From: Micromonospora sediminicola
GTDB lineage: Bacteria > Actinomycetota > Actinomycetes > Mycobacteriales > Micromonosporaceae
DNA: 64,000 bases
Assembly (NCBI RefSeq): GCF_900089585.1
Contig: NZ_FLRH01000004.1
Location: 1,791,001-1,855,000, forward strand
Reading direction: 5' to 3'
How positions within the stretch are numbered: position 1 is the first letter of the stretch; each line of letters opens with the position of its first letter. Shown one piece after another: positions 56,301 through 64,000 of the stretch. The notes under the pieces were generated by a model. The model was not told the origin of the DNA, made no database searches, and worked only from the letters and a program-made list of their open reading frames with translations. The position numbers and the translations under genes were made by a program.

Positions 56301-58178
56301 TCACCACGGGCTCGGCGGGCGGAAGGCCCCCCACGCCTCGCCGGTGATCATGCCTCGGCTGCGTATCTCGTTGAAGCGGTCCATCGCCCCGGAGACCGCG
56401 CTCTCGTTCAGGCCGGTGGCGCGCAGCCGGTCGGCCAGCACGGCCGGGTCGGTGCTCTGGAGCCGGGCCATCGTGTCCGGGCTGAGCGGCTGGTTCCGCT
56501 GCTGCGCGACGAAGTCCGAGCGCAGCGGTTCGGCGTTCGACTCCGGGAAGGAGTAGCCGTGGTCGATGGCGACCAGGCGGCCGTCCGGACCGGTCAGGTA
56601 GTTACCCATGTGCCGGTCGGTGTTGCCGCTGATGTAGTCGAGCACCGCCATCCGCTCTCGTTCCGCGAGGGAGTAGTCGGTGACGGGACGGCCGGGGTGC
56701 GCGTTCTCCACGAACTCCTGCATCGAACCGGCGCCGTGCGGGCCGTCCCACCGCGCGGTGGTCGGCACCAGGCCGAAGCCCAGGTCCTCGTCGAGGCGGG
56801 AGGCGGCGACCTCACGGGCGGCCAGCTGGTTCTCCGGGATGGTGGAGCGCACCTGCACGAACTCGTTCTCCGGCACGTTCGGCTTGTAGACGCCGTGCGT
56901 GCCGTCGGTGAACGTCACGTCGTAGGCGTCGTTGACGTGCTCACCGGGTTTGAGCTCGACCATGCTGTGCACCTCCCTGCCGAGCAGCCGCAACTCGGCC
57001 TCGCTCGCATGATGCGGCACGGCCGGATCGGAGCCGGACCCGGACTCCGCTGGATCGACGCCGTCGTGCGCCGGACCGCCGTCGCTCCCCGAGCCGCCCT
57101 CGCTCCCCGAACCGCCGTCGTGCGCCGGCCCGCCGTTCACCGGGCCTCCTGCGTGCGGCGGCCCACCGCCGTTCGCCGGGCCGCCTGCGTGCGGCGGCCC
57201 ACCGTCGTGCGACGGGCCGCCGGCGGGTCCGGGCGACGCGGGCGGCCCGTCGTGCGGCGGCCCACTGGCGGGTCCGCCGTGCGTGGGCGGGTTCGCCCAG
57301 GCCCAAGGCGGCGGCTGGCCGCCGCCACCGGCGGGGGCGTCGTAAGCCCGCGGCCGGGGGCCGGCAGCCGGCGTGTCGGGGGTGGCGGTCCCGGTGGGGG
57401 TACGCCGAAGGCCCCGCAACGCCGCACGGAGGGTGTCGAGCAGCTCGCCGAGCTTGGACAGGATCGGCCGCAGCCGGCTGACGCTGCGGGCCAACGCGGT
57501 GAGCAGCCCGGCGACCTTCGCCGCCCACTTGGCGACCAGCGCGGAGACCTGCGCCGCGACCAGCGGGGTGGCCACGCCCAGGGTGAGGGCCTCCTCGGCG
57601 AGCCACTGCCAGAGCCGGACGGCGAGGACGGAGACGAAGTCGGCGATCAGGTCCCGGACCAGCTCCCGGACCAGGGCGACCAGCAGTCCCGCGCCCTCGA
57701 CGACGGTGCCGATCAGGCCCGAGGCGTCGGCCAGGCCGGCGAGGTGACGCACGTGCTGGTCGCTGTAGCGGCGGTAGGCCTCGGAGGCGGGGCCCGTCCA
57801 GGTGGCGATCTCGGTGCGTACCGCCTCGGACAGGGCGGTGACCTGGCCGGCGACGTGCCGCGAGACGTTGTGCCACGTCTGGGCGTACGCGGTGATCTGG
57901 TCCGGGTCGCCGGCCAGCCAGTCCAGCGCGTCGGAGAGGGGCTTGACGTGCTCGATCAGCCAGGCGACGCCCCAGGAGACGACCGACCCGATCGGGTCGA
58001 CGCAGGTCGCCAGCACCTCCAGGGACGTCCCCACGCCGCCGATGGTCGAATCGATCCAGGAGCCGCTCTCGATGCCGTCGCGCAGGTCGACGAGGCTCTC
58101 GACGATGCCGATGCCGCTGTAGCCGGTGGTCGTGTCCTGCCGGGCCGCGACCAGCGGGTTCGCCGCCGCGGTGCTCAC
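56301..58178 (-). CDS. Type VII secretion-type effector with C-terminal PI3K-like kinase domain
   Basis: A 625-residue multidomain protein. The N-terminal helical region (1-260) has a WXG-like turn (EIATWTGPASEAYRRYSDQH) and hydrophobic helices such as GLIGTVVEGAGLLVALVREL. A Gly/Pro/His/Asp-rich linker with GGPPHAGGP-type repeats covers about 265-385. The C-terminal domain (400-625) has a PI3/4-kinase-like core: Lys432 in HGVYKPN, the catalytic loop DRHMGN (Asp521, Asn526) and metal-binding Asp539 in IDHG. This is an export-plus-toxin architecture. Its GTG start overlaps the upstream EspC-like gene by 4 bp. The target could be a lipid, protein or small molecule. Confidence 0.78.
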   Translation of the reverse strand: MSTAAANPLVAARQDTTTGYSGIGIVESLVDLRDGIESGSWIDSTIGGVGTSLEVLATCVDPIGSVVSWGVAWLIEHVKPLSDALDWLAGDPDQITAYAQTWHNVSRHVAGQVTALSEAVRTEIATWTGPASEAYRRYSDQHVRHLAGLADASGLIGTVVEGAGLLVALVRELVRDLIADFVSVLAVRLWQWLAEEALTLGVATPLVAAQVSALVAKWAAKVAGLLTALARSVSRLRPILSKLGELLDTLRAALRGLRRTPTGTATPDTPAAGPRPRAYDAPAGGGGQPPPWAWANPPTHGGPASGPPHDGPPASPGPAGGPSHDGGPPHAGGPANGGGPPHAGGPVNGGPAHDGGSGSEGGSGSDGGPAHDGVDPAESGSGSDPAVPHHASEAELRLLGREVHSMVELKPGEHVNDAYDVTFTDGTHGVYKPNVPENEFVQVRSTIPENQLAAREVAASRLDEDLGFGLVPTTARWDGPHGAGSMQEFVENAHPGRPVTDYSLAERERMAVLDYISGNTDRHMGNYLTGPDGRLVAIDHGYSFPESNAEPLRSDFVAQQRNQPLSPDTMARLQSTDPAVLADRLRATGLNESAVSGAMDRFNEIRSRGMITGEAWGAFRPPSPW

Positions 58179-58498
58179 CGGTGCAGCCGCTGGAAGAGGG
58201 CGGAGACCGTCCCGTCGGTGTCGTGGTAGGCGGTGACCGTCGTGTCGAGCGCCCCGGCCGCGCTCTGCAACGCCTCCCGCGCCGCCGCGAGGGCGTCCAC
58301 CGCCGGACCCTGGAGGAAGTCGAGCAGGAAGGGGATCGCCTGGCAGACCGGGATCTGCCCGTAGGCCTCGGCGCCCATCCGGACGTGCGCGCCCGCGTCG
58401 TGTGCCGTGCCGATCTCCCCGGCGATCCGGTCGACCGAGCGGGCGTGCCCGGTCAGCGCCGCCGCGGTGACCTCGAAGCCGCGCGCCTCAGCGCCCAT
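58175..58498 (-). CDS. EspC-like type VII secretion target
   Basis: A 107-residue helical protein: GFEVTAAALTGHARSVDRIA, then helices up to AALREALQ-like EALQSAAGALDTTVTAY. Near the C-terminus YHDTD (Tyr91-Asp95) matches the YxxxD/E general secretion signal of ESX substrates. Size and pattern fit the DUF2580/EspC family. It overlaps the effector by 4 bp and the YbaB-like gene by 11 bp, so all three are co-translated. It probably pairs with the effector N-terminus for export. Confidence 0.8.
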   Translation of the reverse strand: MGAEARGFEVTAAALTGHARSVDRIAGEIGTAHDAGAHVRMGAEAYGQIPVCQAIPFLLDFLQGPAVDALAAAREALQSAAGALDTTVTAYHDTDGTVSALFQRLHR

Positions 58499-58919
58499 TT
58501 CCGCTCCAGCCCGCGTACCCCGGGTCGTCCTCCTCGGGCACCTCCGGGAAGCGCGCCGCGTAGCTGCCGACGACGGCGCGCGCGGTCTCGGAGTCCGCGC
58601 CGACGGTGCCGGCGGCGGCCTCGGCGACCTGCGCGGCCAGCCGGCCCTGCGCCCGCCGCATCACGGCCAGCACCGTGGCGGCGATCTCGTCCGGCCGCCA
58701 GCGCAGCACCCGGTCGTCGAGCCGCAGGTCGGTCATGGCGCCGGACGCGGCGACGGTCACCCGGACCGCGCCCTGCGCGCCCTCGGCGGTCGCCGACATC
58801 GCCGCCACCTCGTCGGACAACGCCTGCGCCCGGGCGGCGCGCTCGGAGATGCCCGCGACCCAGGACGCCACGAAGCGGTCGGTCGAGGCGGCGAAGTCGC
58901 CCATGGGAAACTGCGCCAT
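58488..58919 (-). CDS. YbaB/EbfC-family protein in an ESX-type module
   Basis: A 143-residue protein: N-terminal helix ASTDRFVASWVAGISERAAR, then the YbaB core AVRVTVAASGAMTDLRLDDR with RWRPDEIAATVLAVMRRAQG. YbaB proteins bind DNA, but in mycobacterial ESX loci YbaB-like EspL is needed for the stability of secreted substrates. The ATG at 58919 has GGGAGG upstream. It is the first gene of the three-gene unit leading to the effector, so a chaperone role is likely. Confidence 0.8.
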   Translation of the reverse strand: MAQFPMGDFAASTDRFVASWVAGISERAARAQALSDEVAAMSATAEGAQGAVRVTVAASGAMTDLRLDDRVLRWRPDEIAATVLAVMRRAQGRLAAQVAEAAAGTVGADSETARAVVGSYAARFPEVPEEDDPGYAGWSGNGR

Positions 58920-59167
58920 CAGACCTCCCCCGTGTGACGGCCCGTCGGCCGCCCCAGGAAGCACCGGGTGCGGCGCGGTCGACATACGGTACGCCATCGC
59001 CCTCCACGGTGGAGTCCCGTGCGGGCGCTGCCGGTGCGCGGCGGCGCAGCTCCGGGACGAGGGGCCGCGCGGCGCCGGGTCGGGGTCCGCCGCCCGGCCG
59101 GTGCCCACGGGCGGGCCGGGGGCGGTGCCGCCCGTTAGGGTGGTACGTGGCACACCGGGGAGGGAAC
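58920..59167. other. Divergent intergenic region
   Basis: About 250 bp between the ESX-type module (leftward) and the lipoprotein gene (rightward). It should hold both promoters. No clear palindrome or -35/-10 pair stands out. Confidence 0.35.
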
Positions 59168-59497
59168 GTGGTCAAGCGCTGGGGACCTGCCGGGCTGGCG
59201 CTCGGGCTCGCTCTGCTGGCGGCGGGTTGCGGCAGTGGACCGTCGCTGACCGGCACATGGATCATGGCGGAGAACCAGTCCCGCACCATGACGGTGCGCG
59301 ACGACGGCTCCGTGTCGGCCAACATCGACGTCCCCTGCACCGGCGCCACGACGGACCAGGGCGACCGGGAATACCGGCTCGAGCTGGACTGCGGCATCAC
59401 CAAGATCTCGGCCGACGGCGTCCTGAGCGCCGACGGCAAGACCCTCACGGTCAAGGACCCGAGCACCGGCCAGGAAGCGGTCTGGAACCGCAAGTGA
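59168..59497 (+). CDS. Small lipoprotein
   Basis: A 109-residue exported lipoprotein. The signal peptide ends in the lipobox LAAGC near residue 22 (LALGLALLAAGCGSG). The mature part is a small beta domain with SLTGTWIMAENQSRTMTVRD and DREYRLELDCGITKIS, reminiscent of lipocalin-like META/DUF folds, with two further Cys that could form a disulfide. GTG at 59168 follows GAGGGAAC. Function unknown. Confidence 0.75.
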   Translation: MVKRWGPAGLALGLALLAAGCGSGPSLTGTWIMAENQSRTMTVRDDGSVSANIDVPCTGATTDQGDREYRLELDCGITKISADGVLSADGKTLTVKDPSTGQEAVWNRK

Positions 59498-59663
59498 CCA
59501 CGGGACGAGTCGCCCCCGGGGCGGCCCGTGACCGGTGCCTGGCCGTCGGCGTCCGGGGGCTGCGGCGTTTCGATCCCGCACGCTACGGTGCCAGGCGTGC
59601 CCGGCGCTCCTGACGCCGCCGGCACGGGCGGTCACACCATTCGGTCGCGGCGGAGGCGGACAC

Positions 59664-60713
59664 GTGGCGGTTTCGGAGATCGCGGGCAGCGTCGTGCAGC
59701 TCGTCGCGGCGATCGTGGAGTACCGGCGGTTCCTGGCCGAGCAGCGGCAGCGACAACTGCTCCAGCAGCGTGAGGTGACCGAGCGGCAGCTCGAGTTCGC
59801 GCAGGCCGTCGGCGACCGGCAGTTCGACGTCCGCAGTGAGCTGGCCGCGCAGGCCGGCCGGCTCGACCCGCACCGCGCCCGGGACGTGCACGACCAGCTG
59901 TACGCGCAGTACCGGCAGGACGCGGCGACCTGGGGCCGCGCGGCCGACCCGACGTGGTGGCAGGACGCCACGGACGCCGACGTCGCCCAGGTCTGGCGCG
60001 CCTCCACCGCCTGGCAGGGCGTCGACCCGGCCGCCGACACGGCGCGTCGGGCCGCGGGCGAGCGACTCGCCGCGAGCGGCGTACGGGTGCCCGCCCCGGG
60101 CGGACGCATCCACACCGGTTACGCGTTGTCCCGGGCCGTGCGCGACGCCGCGGAACGGCAGGGACACACCGCCGGCCCGCGCGCGGCGCGACCGACGGCG
60201 GAGCGCGCCGCGGCCGACGGCCGGGGTCCCGCGGAGCGTTCGTCGCGGCGGCGGGAGGAGGACGAGCGCCGGACCGGTGCCGACGCCGACGCGAACCGGC
60301 ACCGGGCGGCGGCCGACGACGACCGAAACCTCGCCGGCGTGTGGCGCGACGTCCGGCTGGACGCCGAGCAGGGGCTCGCGCCCGGCACCGACGTGCCCGC
60401 CCACGCCGAGGCCCGGGCCGACCACGCCTCCGCGCGGGAGCAGGACCTGACCGCCGAGGCGACGCACCACGACCAGATGGCCGACGCGGCCGACGCGGCC
60501 GGCCGGACGGCGGCCGTCGCCGGCCAGGCTGCCGCGCCGGCCGGCGCTCCCGTGCCGCGAACCGCGGAGGGCCGGGGCGCGCAGGCCGCCGCCAGGGCCT
60601 ACCCGGCTCCGACACGCGGCGCGCTGGGTCGGGGCACGGCCCGCCCGGCCGCCCGGGGGCCCGCGCAGCCGCCACGGGTGCCCGCCCGGACGCCCCGACA
60701 GGCCGTCCGCTGA
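59664..60713 (+). CDS. Coiled-coil hypothetical protein with disordered tail
   Basis: A 349-residue protein. The N-terminus AVSEIAGSVVQLVAAIVEYR may be a short membrane-associated helix. A strongly predicted coiled coil follows (FLAEQRQRQLLQQREVTERQ), then a helical domain with RARDVHDQLYAQYRQDAATW and WRASTAWQGVDPAADTARRA. The C-terminal 150 residues are low-complexity Ala/Arg/Pro. No family is recognised. GGAGG lies upstream of GTG 59664. It sits next to type IV secretion-like genes and may belong to that locus. Confidence 0.62.
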   Translation: MAVSEIAGSVVQLVAAIVEYRRFLAEQRQRQLLQQREVTERQLEFAQAVGDRQFDVRSELAAQAGRLDPHRARDVHDQLYAQYRQDAATWGRAADPTWWQDATDADVAQVWRASTAWQGVDPAADTARRAAGERLAASGVRVPAPGGRIHTGYALSRAVRDAAERQGHTAGPRAARPTAERAAADGRGPAERSSRRREEDERRTGADADANRHRAAADDDRNLAGVWRDVRLDAEQGLAPGTDVPAHAEARADHASAREQDLTAEATHHDQMADAADAAGRTAAVAGQAAAPAGAPVPRTAEGRGAQAAARAYPAPTRGALGRGTARPAARGPAQPPRVPARTPRQAVR

Positions 60714-60771
60714 GGCGCGCCGGCACGACGACGGGTCGCCGGCGCGTCCGCTCGACCGGCCGCGCCGGCGG

Positions 60772-61869
60772 TCAGCCGCCCAGCGGTGCTCCCACGGCCG
60801 CCATGAACGCGACGGGGTCGACGGAGTTGCCGAAGTTCAGGCTCTGACCGGGGGCGACGCCGCGGTGCACCTCGAAGTGCAGGTGCGGGCCGGAGGAGTT
60901 CCCGGAACTGCCGCTCAGGCCCAGGACCTCACCCGCGGCGACCTTCTGCCCGACCCGGACGAAGGGCTGCCGGACCATGTGGCAGTAGCGGGTGGCGATG
61001 TCGCCGTCGTGGCGGACGTCGACGTACCAGCCACACCCGCCGAGGCCGGGATATCCGTCGGTGTCGCAGCCGTGCCACTCCGGGGCGTTGCACGTGCTGG
61101 TCGACACCACGCCGGCGGCGACGGCCCGGATGGGCGTGAGCTTCGGGGCGCCCAGGTCGACGCCGGCGTGCTTGTGGTCGCCGCGGTCCTGGCCCCACGG
61201 CGCGACGATGCCCGCCCGTACCGGCTGCACCCAGCCGCCCGGGCCGACGGGGACGGGTTCGAAGGCACCGGGACCGCAGGGTGCGCCGGGTGGCCCGCCG
61301 CCCAGTTCGTCGATGCTGCCCATGTTCAGGACGGCGGCGGCGAGGGCGTAGGCGTCGTCCTCCCACTTCTGGTAGGCCTCGGGGAGGCCGGAGCGCTGCA
61401 CGGCCTGGGCGGCGTCGGTGAGCCGCATGCCCTGCCAGCCCTCGACCTTGAGCAGCGCGGTGTAGAACTTGCCGGAGGCGTACCGGGGGTCGGTCAGCTG
61501 GGCCACGGTTCCCCAGCCCTGACTGGGACGCTGCTGGAAGAGGCCGACGGAGTCACGGTCGCCGTAGTCGAGGTTGCGCAGCGTCGACTCCTGCATCGCG
61601 GTGGCCAGGGCGATCACCAGGCCACGGGGCGGTACCTGCATCTCCTGGCCGACCGCGACGATGATCGCGGCGTTGGCGACCTGGCTCTGGTCCCACTCGG
61701 TGGTCGCCGTGCCACCTCCGGAGAGGTCGGGCGCGGGCAGCGTCCCGCACGGCGAGGCGCTGACCGAGCCGGCCATCAGGAACAGCGGCAGCCCGACCAC
61801 GCACCCGGCCAGCACCAGGGTGATCGCGACGAAGGCGGCCACCAGACCTGACGTCTTCCGGTCGGTCAT
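60772..61869 (-). CDS. Membrane-anchored lytic transglycosylase / M23 peptidase
   Basis: A 365-residue cell-wall hydrolase. A transmembrane anchor is at about 9-30 (LVAAFVAITLVLAGCVVGLP). The transglycosylase-like domain (70-190) has TAMQESTLRNLDYGDRDSVG with its Glu, then GLFQQRPSQGWG. The C-terminal M23 endopeptidase has zinc ligands in HKHAGVDLGAP (HxxxD) and GPHLHFEVH (HxH). This two-domain type resembles VirB1/TraN-like hydrolases that open peptidoglycan for conjugation or type IV secretion channels. Its ATG overlaps the upstream lipoprotein gene by 4 bp (ATGA), so translation is coupled. Confidence 0.9.
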   Translation of the reverse strand: MTDRKTSGLVAAFVAITLVLAGCVVGLPLFLMAGSVSASPCGTLPAPDLSGGGTATTEWDQSQVANAAIIVAVGQEMQVPPRGLVIALATAMQESTLRNLDYGDRDSVGLFQQRPSQGWGTVAQLTDPRYASGKFYTALLKVEGWQGMRLTDAAQAVQRSGLPEAYQKWEDDAYALAAAVLNMGSIDELGGGPPGAPCGPGAFEPVPVGPGGWVQPVRAGIVAPWGQDRGDHKHAGVDLGAPKLTPIRAVAAGVVSTSTCNAPEWHGCDTDGYPGLGGCGWYVDVRHDGDIATRYCHMVRQPFVRVGQKVAAGEVLGLSGSSGNSSGPHLHFEVHRGVAPGQSLNFGNSVDPVAFMAAVGAPLGG

Positions 61870-62393
61870 CGCGGGGCCCGTACGAAGTCGTTGCCGGTGA
61901 CCAGCCAGCGGCCCTCGACGTCGGCGACACTGACCAGCAGCGTGCCCCGGTCGGTGGGGATCGCGAACTGCCCGCCGCCGTCGCGGACGGGGTGGGTCGC
62001 CTCGGGGCGGCCGGTGATCCGGGACGCCGGCAGGTTGGCCGGGTCGACGGTGCGCAGCTGCGCGGCGAACCGCGGGACGCACAACGGCGTGACGCCCTTC
62101 AGCCAGCTCGCCGCGTCGAGCCGCGGCCTCGCCCACGCGGTGGCGAAGGCGGCCGCCGCGGGTGCCGCCCCGGCGACGGGCGCGGTGGGTCCCTCGTCGT
62201 CCTCGTCGTCGCGACCGAGGGCCTCCGGTGTCGGCACGCCGGCGACCGCGCCGCCGACGGTCGGCGCGGGGCCGGTGGTCGGCGGTGCCGCGTTGTCCGG
62301 GTCCCCGGAACGGAAACATCCGGACAGCGTCGCGAGCAGCATCGGTATCGCGATCGCGGACACCAGTGCCCGTATCCCTATTTCATTGCCCAT
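61866..62393 (-). CDS. Lipoprotein coupled to the cell-wall hydrolase
   Basis: A 175-residue lipoprotein: lipobox LATLSGC near residue 26, a Pro/Ala/acidic linker (about 30-75), then a small NTF2/VirB8-like alpha+beta domain (FATAWARPRLDAASWLKGVT, RGTLLVSVADVEGRWLVTGN). Such a fold is common in type IV secretion accessory proteins, but the match is only by pattern. It starts the leftward operon and overlaps the hydrolase gene by 4 bp. Confidence 0.72.
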   Translation of the reverse strand: MGNEIGIRALVSAIAIPMLLATLSGCFRSGDPDNAAPPTTGPAPTVGGAVAGVPTPEALGRDDEDDEGPTAPVAGAAPAAAAFATAWARPRLDAASWLKGVTPLCVPRFAAQLRTVDPANLPASRITGRPEATHPVRDGGGQFAIPTDRGTLLVSVADVEGRWLVTGNDFVRAPR

Positions 62394-62512
62394 GACCGTT
62401 CTACCCCCGTGTCAACCATTCGTCTCGCGTCCATCATGGACCGGCTGGTCATGGCCCGGCTCCGCACGTGCCAATGTGGAATCACAATATCGATCGGCGT
62501 GCAGCCGGGTGC

Positions 62513-62518
62513 TACTGT
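62513..62518 (+). promoter_or_regulatory. Candidate -10 box (TACTGT) of the rightward secretion-like operon
   Basis: TACTGT lies 67 bp upstream of the GTG at 62586 in the 192-bp divergent intergenic region. No strong -35 box was seen. Confidence 0.35.
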
Positions 62519-62585
62519 TCGCCGCGGAGCAGGTCAGGTACGGGGGAAAGTTACATGTACGGTCGAGTGCAGGGCGGATTCTGAC

Positions 62586-63116
62586 GTGCCATCGGTCAAT
62601 GCGCCCATTCGGACGCGGCACGACGCGCTGCCGGTTCTTTCCGCGGTGCCGGTGCCGCCGCAGGCTCTCGCCGACGGGTGGCCCCCGGTGTGGTGGGTCG
62701 GCTGTCACGGCGGCAGCGGCGCCAGCACGTTGGCGGCGCTAACCCGGGTCGGCTACGACCACGGCTCGGCGTGGCCGCTACTGCCGCAGCACGCCCCGAT
62801 GATCAACGTCGTCCTGGTCTGTCGGGCCAGCGCCACGGGCACGCTGGCGGCGACGGGCGCGGTGGAGCAGTGGCGTCGGCGGGCCGTCCCGGCGCACGTC
62901 CGGGTGCAGGGAGTCGTCGCGGTCGCCGCGTCGCCGAAACGACCGCCCAGAATCGTCAACGAGCGCCTGCAACTGCTGGGCGGATGGGTGCCGAACGTCT
63001 GGCGCGTCGGCTGGCAGGAGGTTCTGCTGGCCGCCGACCTACCCACCGATCTGGGCGTTCCCCCACCCGACATCGCCGCGCTCCGCGATTCCGTTGTCGA
63101 AGTCGTCTCGACCTAG
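62586..63116 (+). CDS. DUF6668-like protein with a P-loop-like motif
   Basis: A 176-residue protein: WWVGCHGGSGASTLAALTRV near 40-59 resembles a deviant MinD-type Walker A but lacks the conserved Lys pair. Strand-helix units INVVLVCRASATGTLAATGA and VQGVVAVAASPKRPPRIVNE complete a small SIMIBI-like fold. This matches the DUF6668 pattern that I associate with actinobacterial type IV secretion-like loci. GTG at 62586 is the only start before the domain. It leads a rightward operon with the VirB2-like gene, 11 bp downstream. Confidence 0.72.
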   Translation: MPSVNAPIRTRHDALPVLSAVPVPPQALADGWPPVWWVGCHGGSGASTLAALTRVGYDHGSAWPLLPQHAPMINVVLVCRASATGTLAATGAVEQWRRRAVPAHVRVQGVVAVAASPKRPPRIVNERLQLLGGWVPNVWRVGWQEVLLAADLPTDLGVPPPDIAALRDSVVEVVST

Positions 63117-63127
63117 GAGAATTACCA

Positions 63128-63430
63128 ATGTCGATGTTGCTGCATCTGCACGCCGCGGTCGCCAGCGTGCAGGGCGTTGCGACCGATGTCATCGCCGCTC
63201 CGGACCCGGGCAACATCGCGCCCCCCGGATCGGACAAGATCCTGACGATCCTCGGCTGGGTGAAGTGGATCGTCACGGCCGTCGCCGTCGGCGGCGCCAT
63301 GTTCATCGGCGCCAAGATGGCGATCGCCCACCGCCGTGGTGACGACACCAACACCTCGGCGCTGGGCTGGTGGCTGGCCGGCTGCGTGCTGCTCGGAGTG
63401 GGGCCGCAGCTGGTCGACGCACTGACCTGA
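63128..63430 (+). CDS. VirB2/TrbC-like two-helix membrane protein
   Basis: A 100-residue protein with a short N-terminal segment, then DKILTILGWVKWIVTAVAVG and MFIGAKMAIAHRRG (first helix region about 37-66), and ALGWWLAGCVLLGVGPQLVD (second helix about 76-95). The length, two helices and a short basic loop (HRRGDD) between them resemble pilin-type VirB2/TrbC proteins of type IV secretion systems. It follows the DUF6668-like gene by 11 bp. The next gene begins 30 bp later. Confidence 0.7.
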   Translation: MSMLLHLHAAVASVQGVATDVIAAPDPGNIAPPGSDKILTILGWVKWIVTAVAVGGAMFIGAKMAIAHRRGDDTNTSALGWWLAGCVLLGVGPQLVDALT

Positions 63431-63460
63431 GCGCGGCACTCACCGGGGGGAAGGACCGCC

Positions 63461-64000
63461 ATGCGTTCGAGGAACTACGAGGCCGACTACGCGGAGGAGC
63501 CGTCGCCGTGGACCCGGCCGGGCTTCGTGCTGGCCGCCGCGTTGTTGCTGGTGATCGTCGCACTCGGGGTCGTCGTCGCCGTGCGGTCCGGCGACGACGA
63601 CGAACCCGGCCCGGCGACGCCCCCGGTGGCCGCCGTCAGTGAGACGCCGGCGGCACAGCCGCAGACGACCGGCGAGCTGCCCACGGCGGTCCCCACGACC
63701 GCACCGGCGGGTGTCACCTGGCAGGTCGTCCGCGGCACCGCGCTGCCGTTCAGCGATCGGGCCGGGCCACGGGACCACAGCGACACCCAGGCCAAGGGCT
63801 TCGCCCACGCCCCGGAGGGCGCGCTGATCGCCGCCGCGCAACTGACCAGCCGTGTGGGCGCCGCCGCCGGCCGGGCATCGTGGGAGCCCACCCTGACCCG
63901 GCAGTTCCTGCCCAGCGCCGACCGGGACAGGCTCCAGCGGGCACTCGAGGCGGAGCCGGAGCAGCCGGCCCAGCCGGGCGACCTCGCGCCGCTGGCGGGT
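63461..64000 (+). CDS. Single-pass membrane protein of the secretion-like operon, 3' end outside window
   Basis: 180 residues are visible. A short cytosolic N-terminus (MRSRNYEADYAEEPSPWTRP) precedes one transmembrane helix at about 22-42 (FVLAAALLLVIVALGVVVAV), an acidic Pro/Thr linker, and an extracytosolic domain (VTWQVVRGTALPFSDRAGPR, KGFAHAPEGALIAAAQLTSR). The domain start, with its PEGALIAAAQ segment, is typical of actinobacterial conjugation/type IV secretion accessory proteins. The ATG at 63461 is preceded by GGGGGGAAGG. The gene continues beyond the window. Confidence 0.7.
   Translation, partial: MRSRNYEADYAEEPSPWTRPGFVLAAALLLVIVALGVVVAVRSGDDDEPGPATPPVAAVSETPAAQPQTTGELPTAVPTTAPAGVTWQVVRGTALPFSDRAGPRDHSDTQAKGFAHAPEGALIAAAQLTSRVGAAAGRASWEPTLTRQFLPSADRDRLQRALEAEPEQPAQPGDLAPLAG

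Noticed and set aside
58181..59167. Extension of the lipoprotein upstream to give a 438-residue protein
   Set aside because: The extra part is antisense to the ESX-type genes; the lipoprotein signal peptide fixes the start at 59168.

Overview
This window is very GC-rich chromosomal DNA from an actinobacterium, most likely Micromonosporaceae (Micromonospora-like). This is judged from codon use, the many GTG starts, the gene families, and the frequent -10 boxes placed 6-8 nt before a start codon (leaderless transcripts). No taxonomic search was possible, so the genus is an inference.

Region 1 (1-40.5 kb) is mostly core chromosome. It starts with a CoA-ester lyase, an SDR, an APC permease with a HAD hydrolase, a DMT exporter and a PhzF protein. 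Next is a block whose content recalls the Mycobacterium tuberculosis Rv1207-Rv1232c neighbourhood: MgtE-N/CBS protein, DUF1003 protein, Mrp, TatB, HtrA-type protease, O-methyltransferase, DUF3117, Tag, a DivIVA-domain protein and FolP2. The sigE/rseA pair that I recall between the O-methyltransferase and htrA in mycobacteria does not fit in the 227-bp gap here. Also present are PepA, a PaaX/enoyl-CoA hydratase pair, a stand-alone nuoA, the 2-oxoacid:ferredoxin oxidoreductase korAB, an azoreductase/MarR pair, a K+ channel, a ClgR/ClpP pair, a secreted beta-helix protein with a LacI-type palindrome, and a sugar-phosphate-like cluster. In that cluster a NagB-like protein and an inositol-phosphatase-like protein have both lost signature catalytic residues.

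Region 2 (40.5-45.4 kb) is a small decayed island. It begins at a tRNA-Arg(CCT) gene and is bracketed by two 126-138 bp direct repeats, each holding the 5' half of the tRNA and its upstream flank. It contains gene remnants, a GNAT protein, a LysR regulator and a DUF4143-type ATPase behind a four-unit 22-23 bp repeat array. A transposase fragment lies just beyond the right repeat.

Region 3 (45.4-56 kb) is accessory: two TetR regulators with clear palindromic operators, a CPBP-type membrane protease, two SnoaL/NTF2-like proteins, a secreted FG-GAP protein, a LuxR-type STAND ATPase and two VOC proteins.

Region 4 (56-59 kb) is a compact type VII secretion-type module. It has a YbaB-like protein, an EspC-like secretion target and a 625-residue effector with a WXG-type helical N-terminus, a Gly/Pro/His linker and a PI3K-like kinase C-terminus, followed by a small gene that could be its immunity protein. 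Region 5 (59-64 kb) looks like one edge of an actinobacterial type IV secretion-like locus: a transglycosylase/M23 hydrolase, lipoproteins, a DUF6668-like P-loop protein, a VirB2-like two-helix protein and a membrane-anchored protein cut by the window end.
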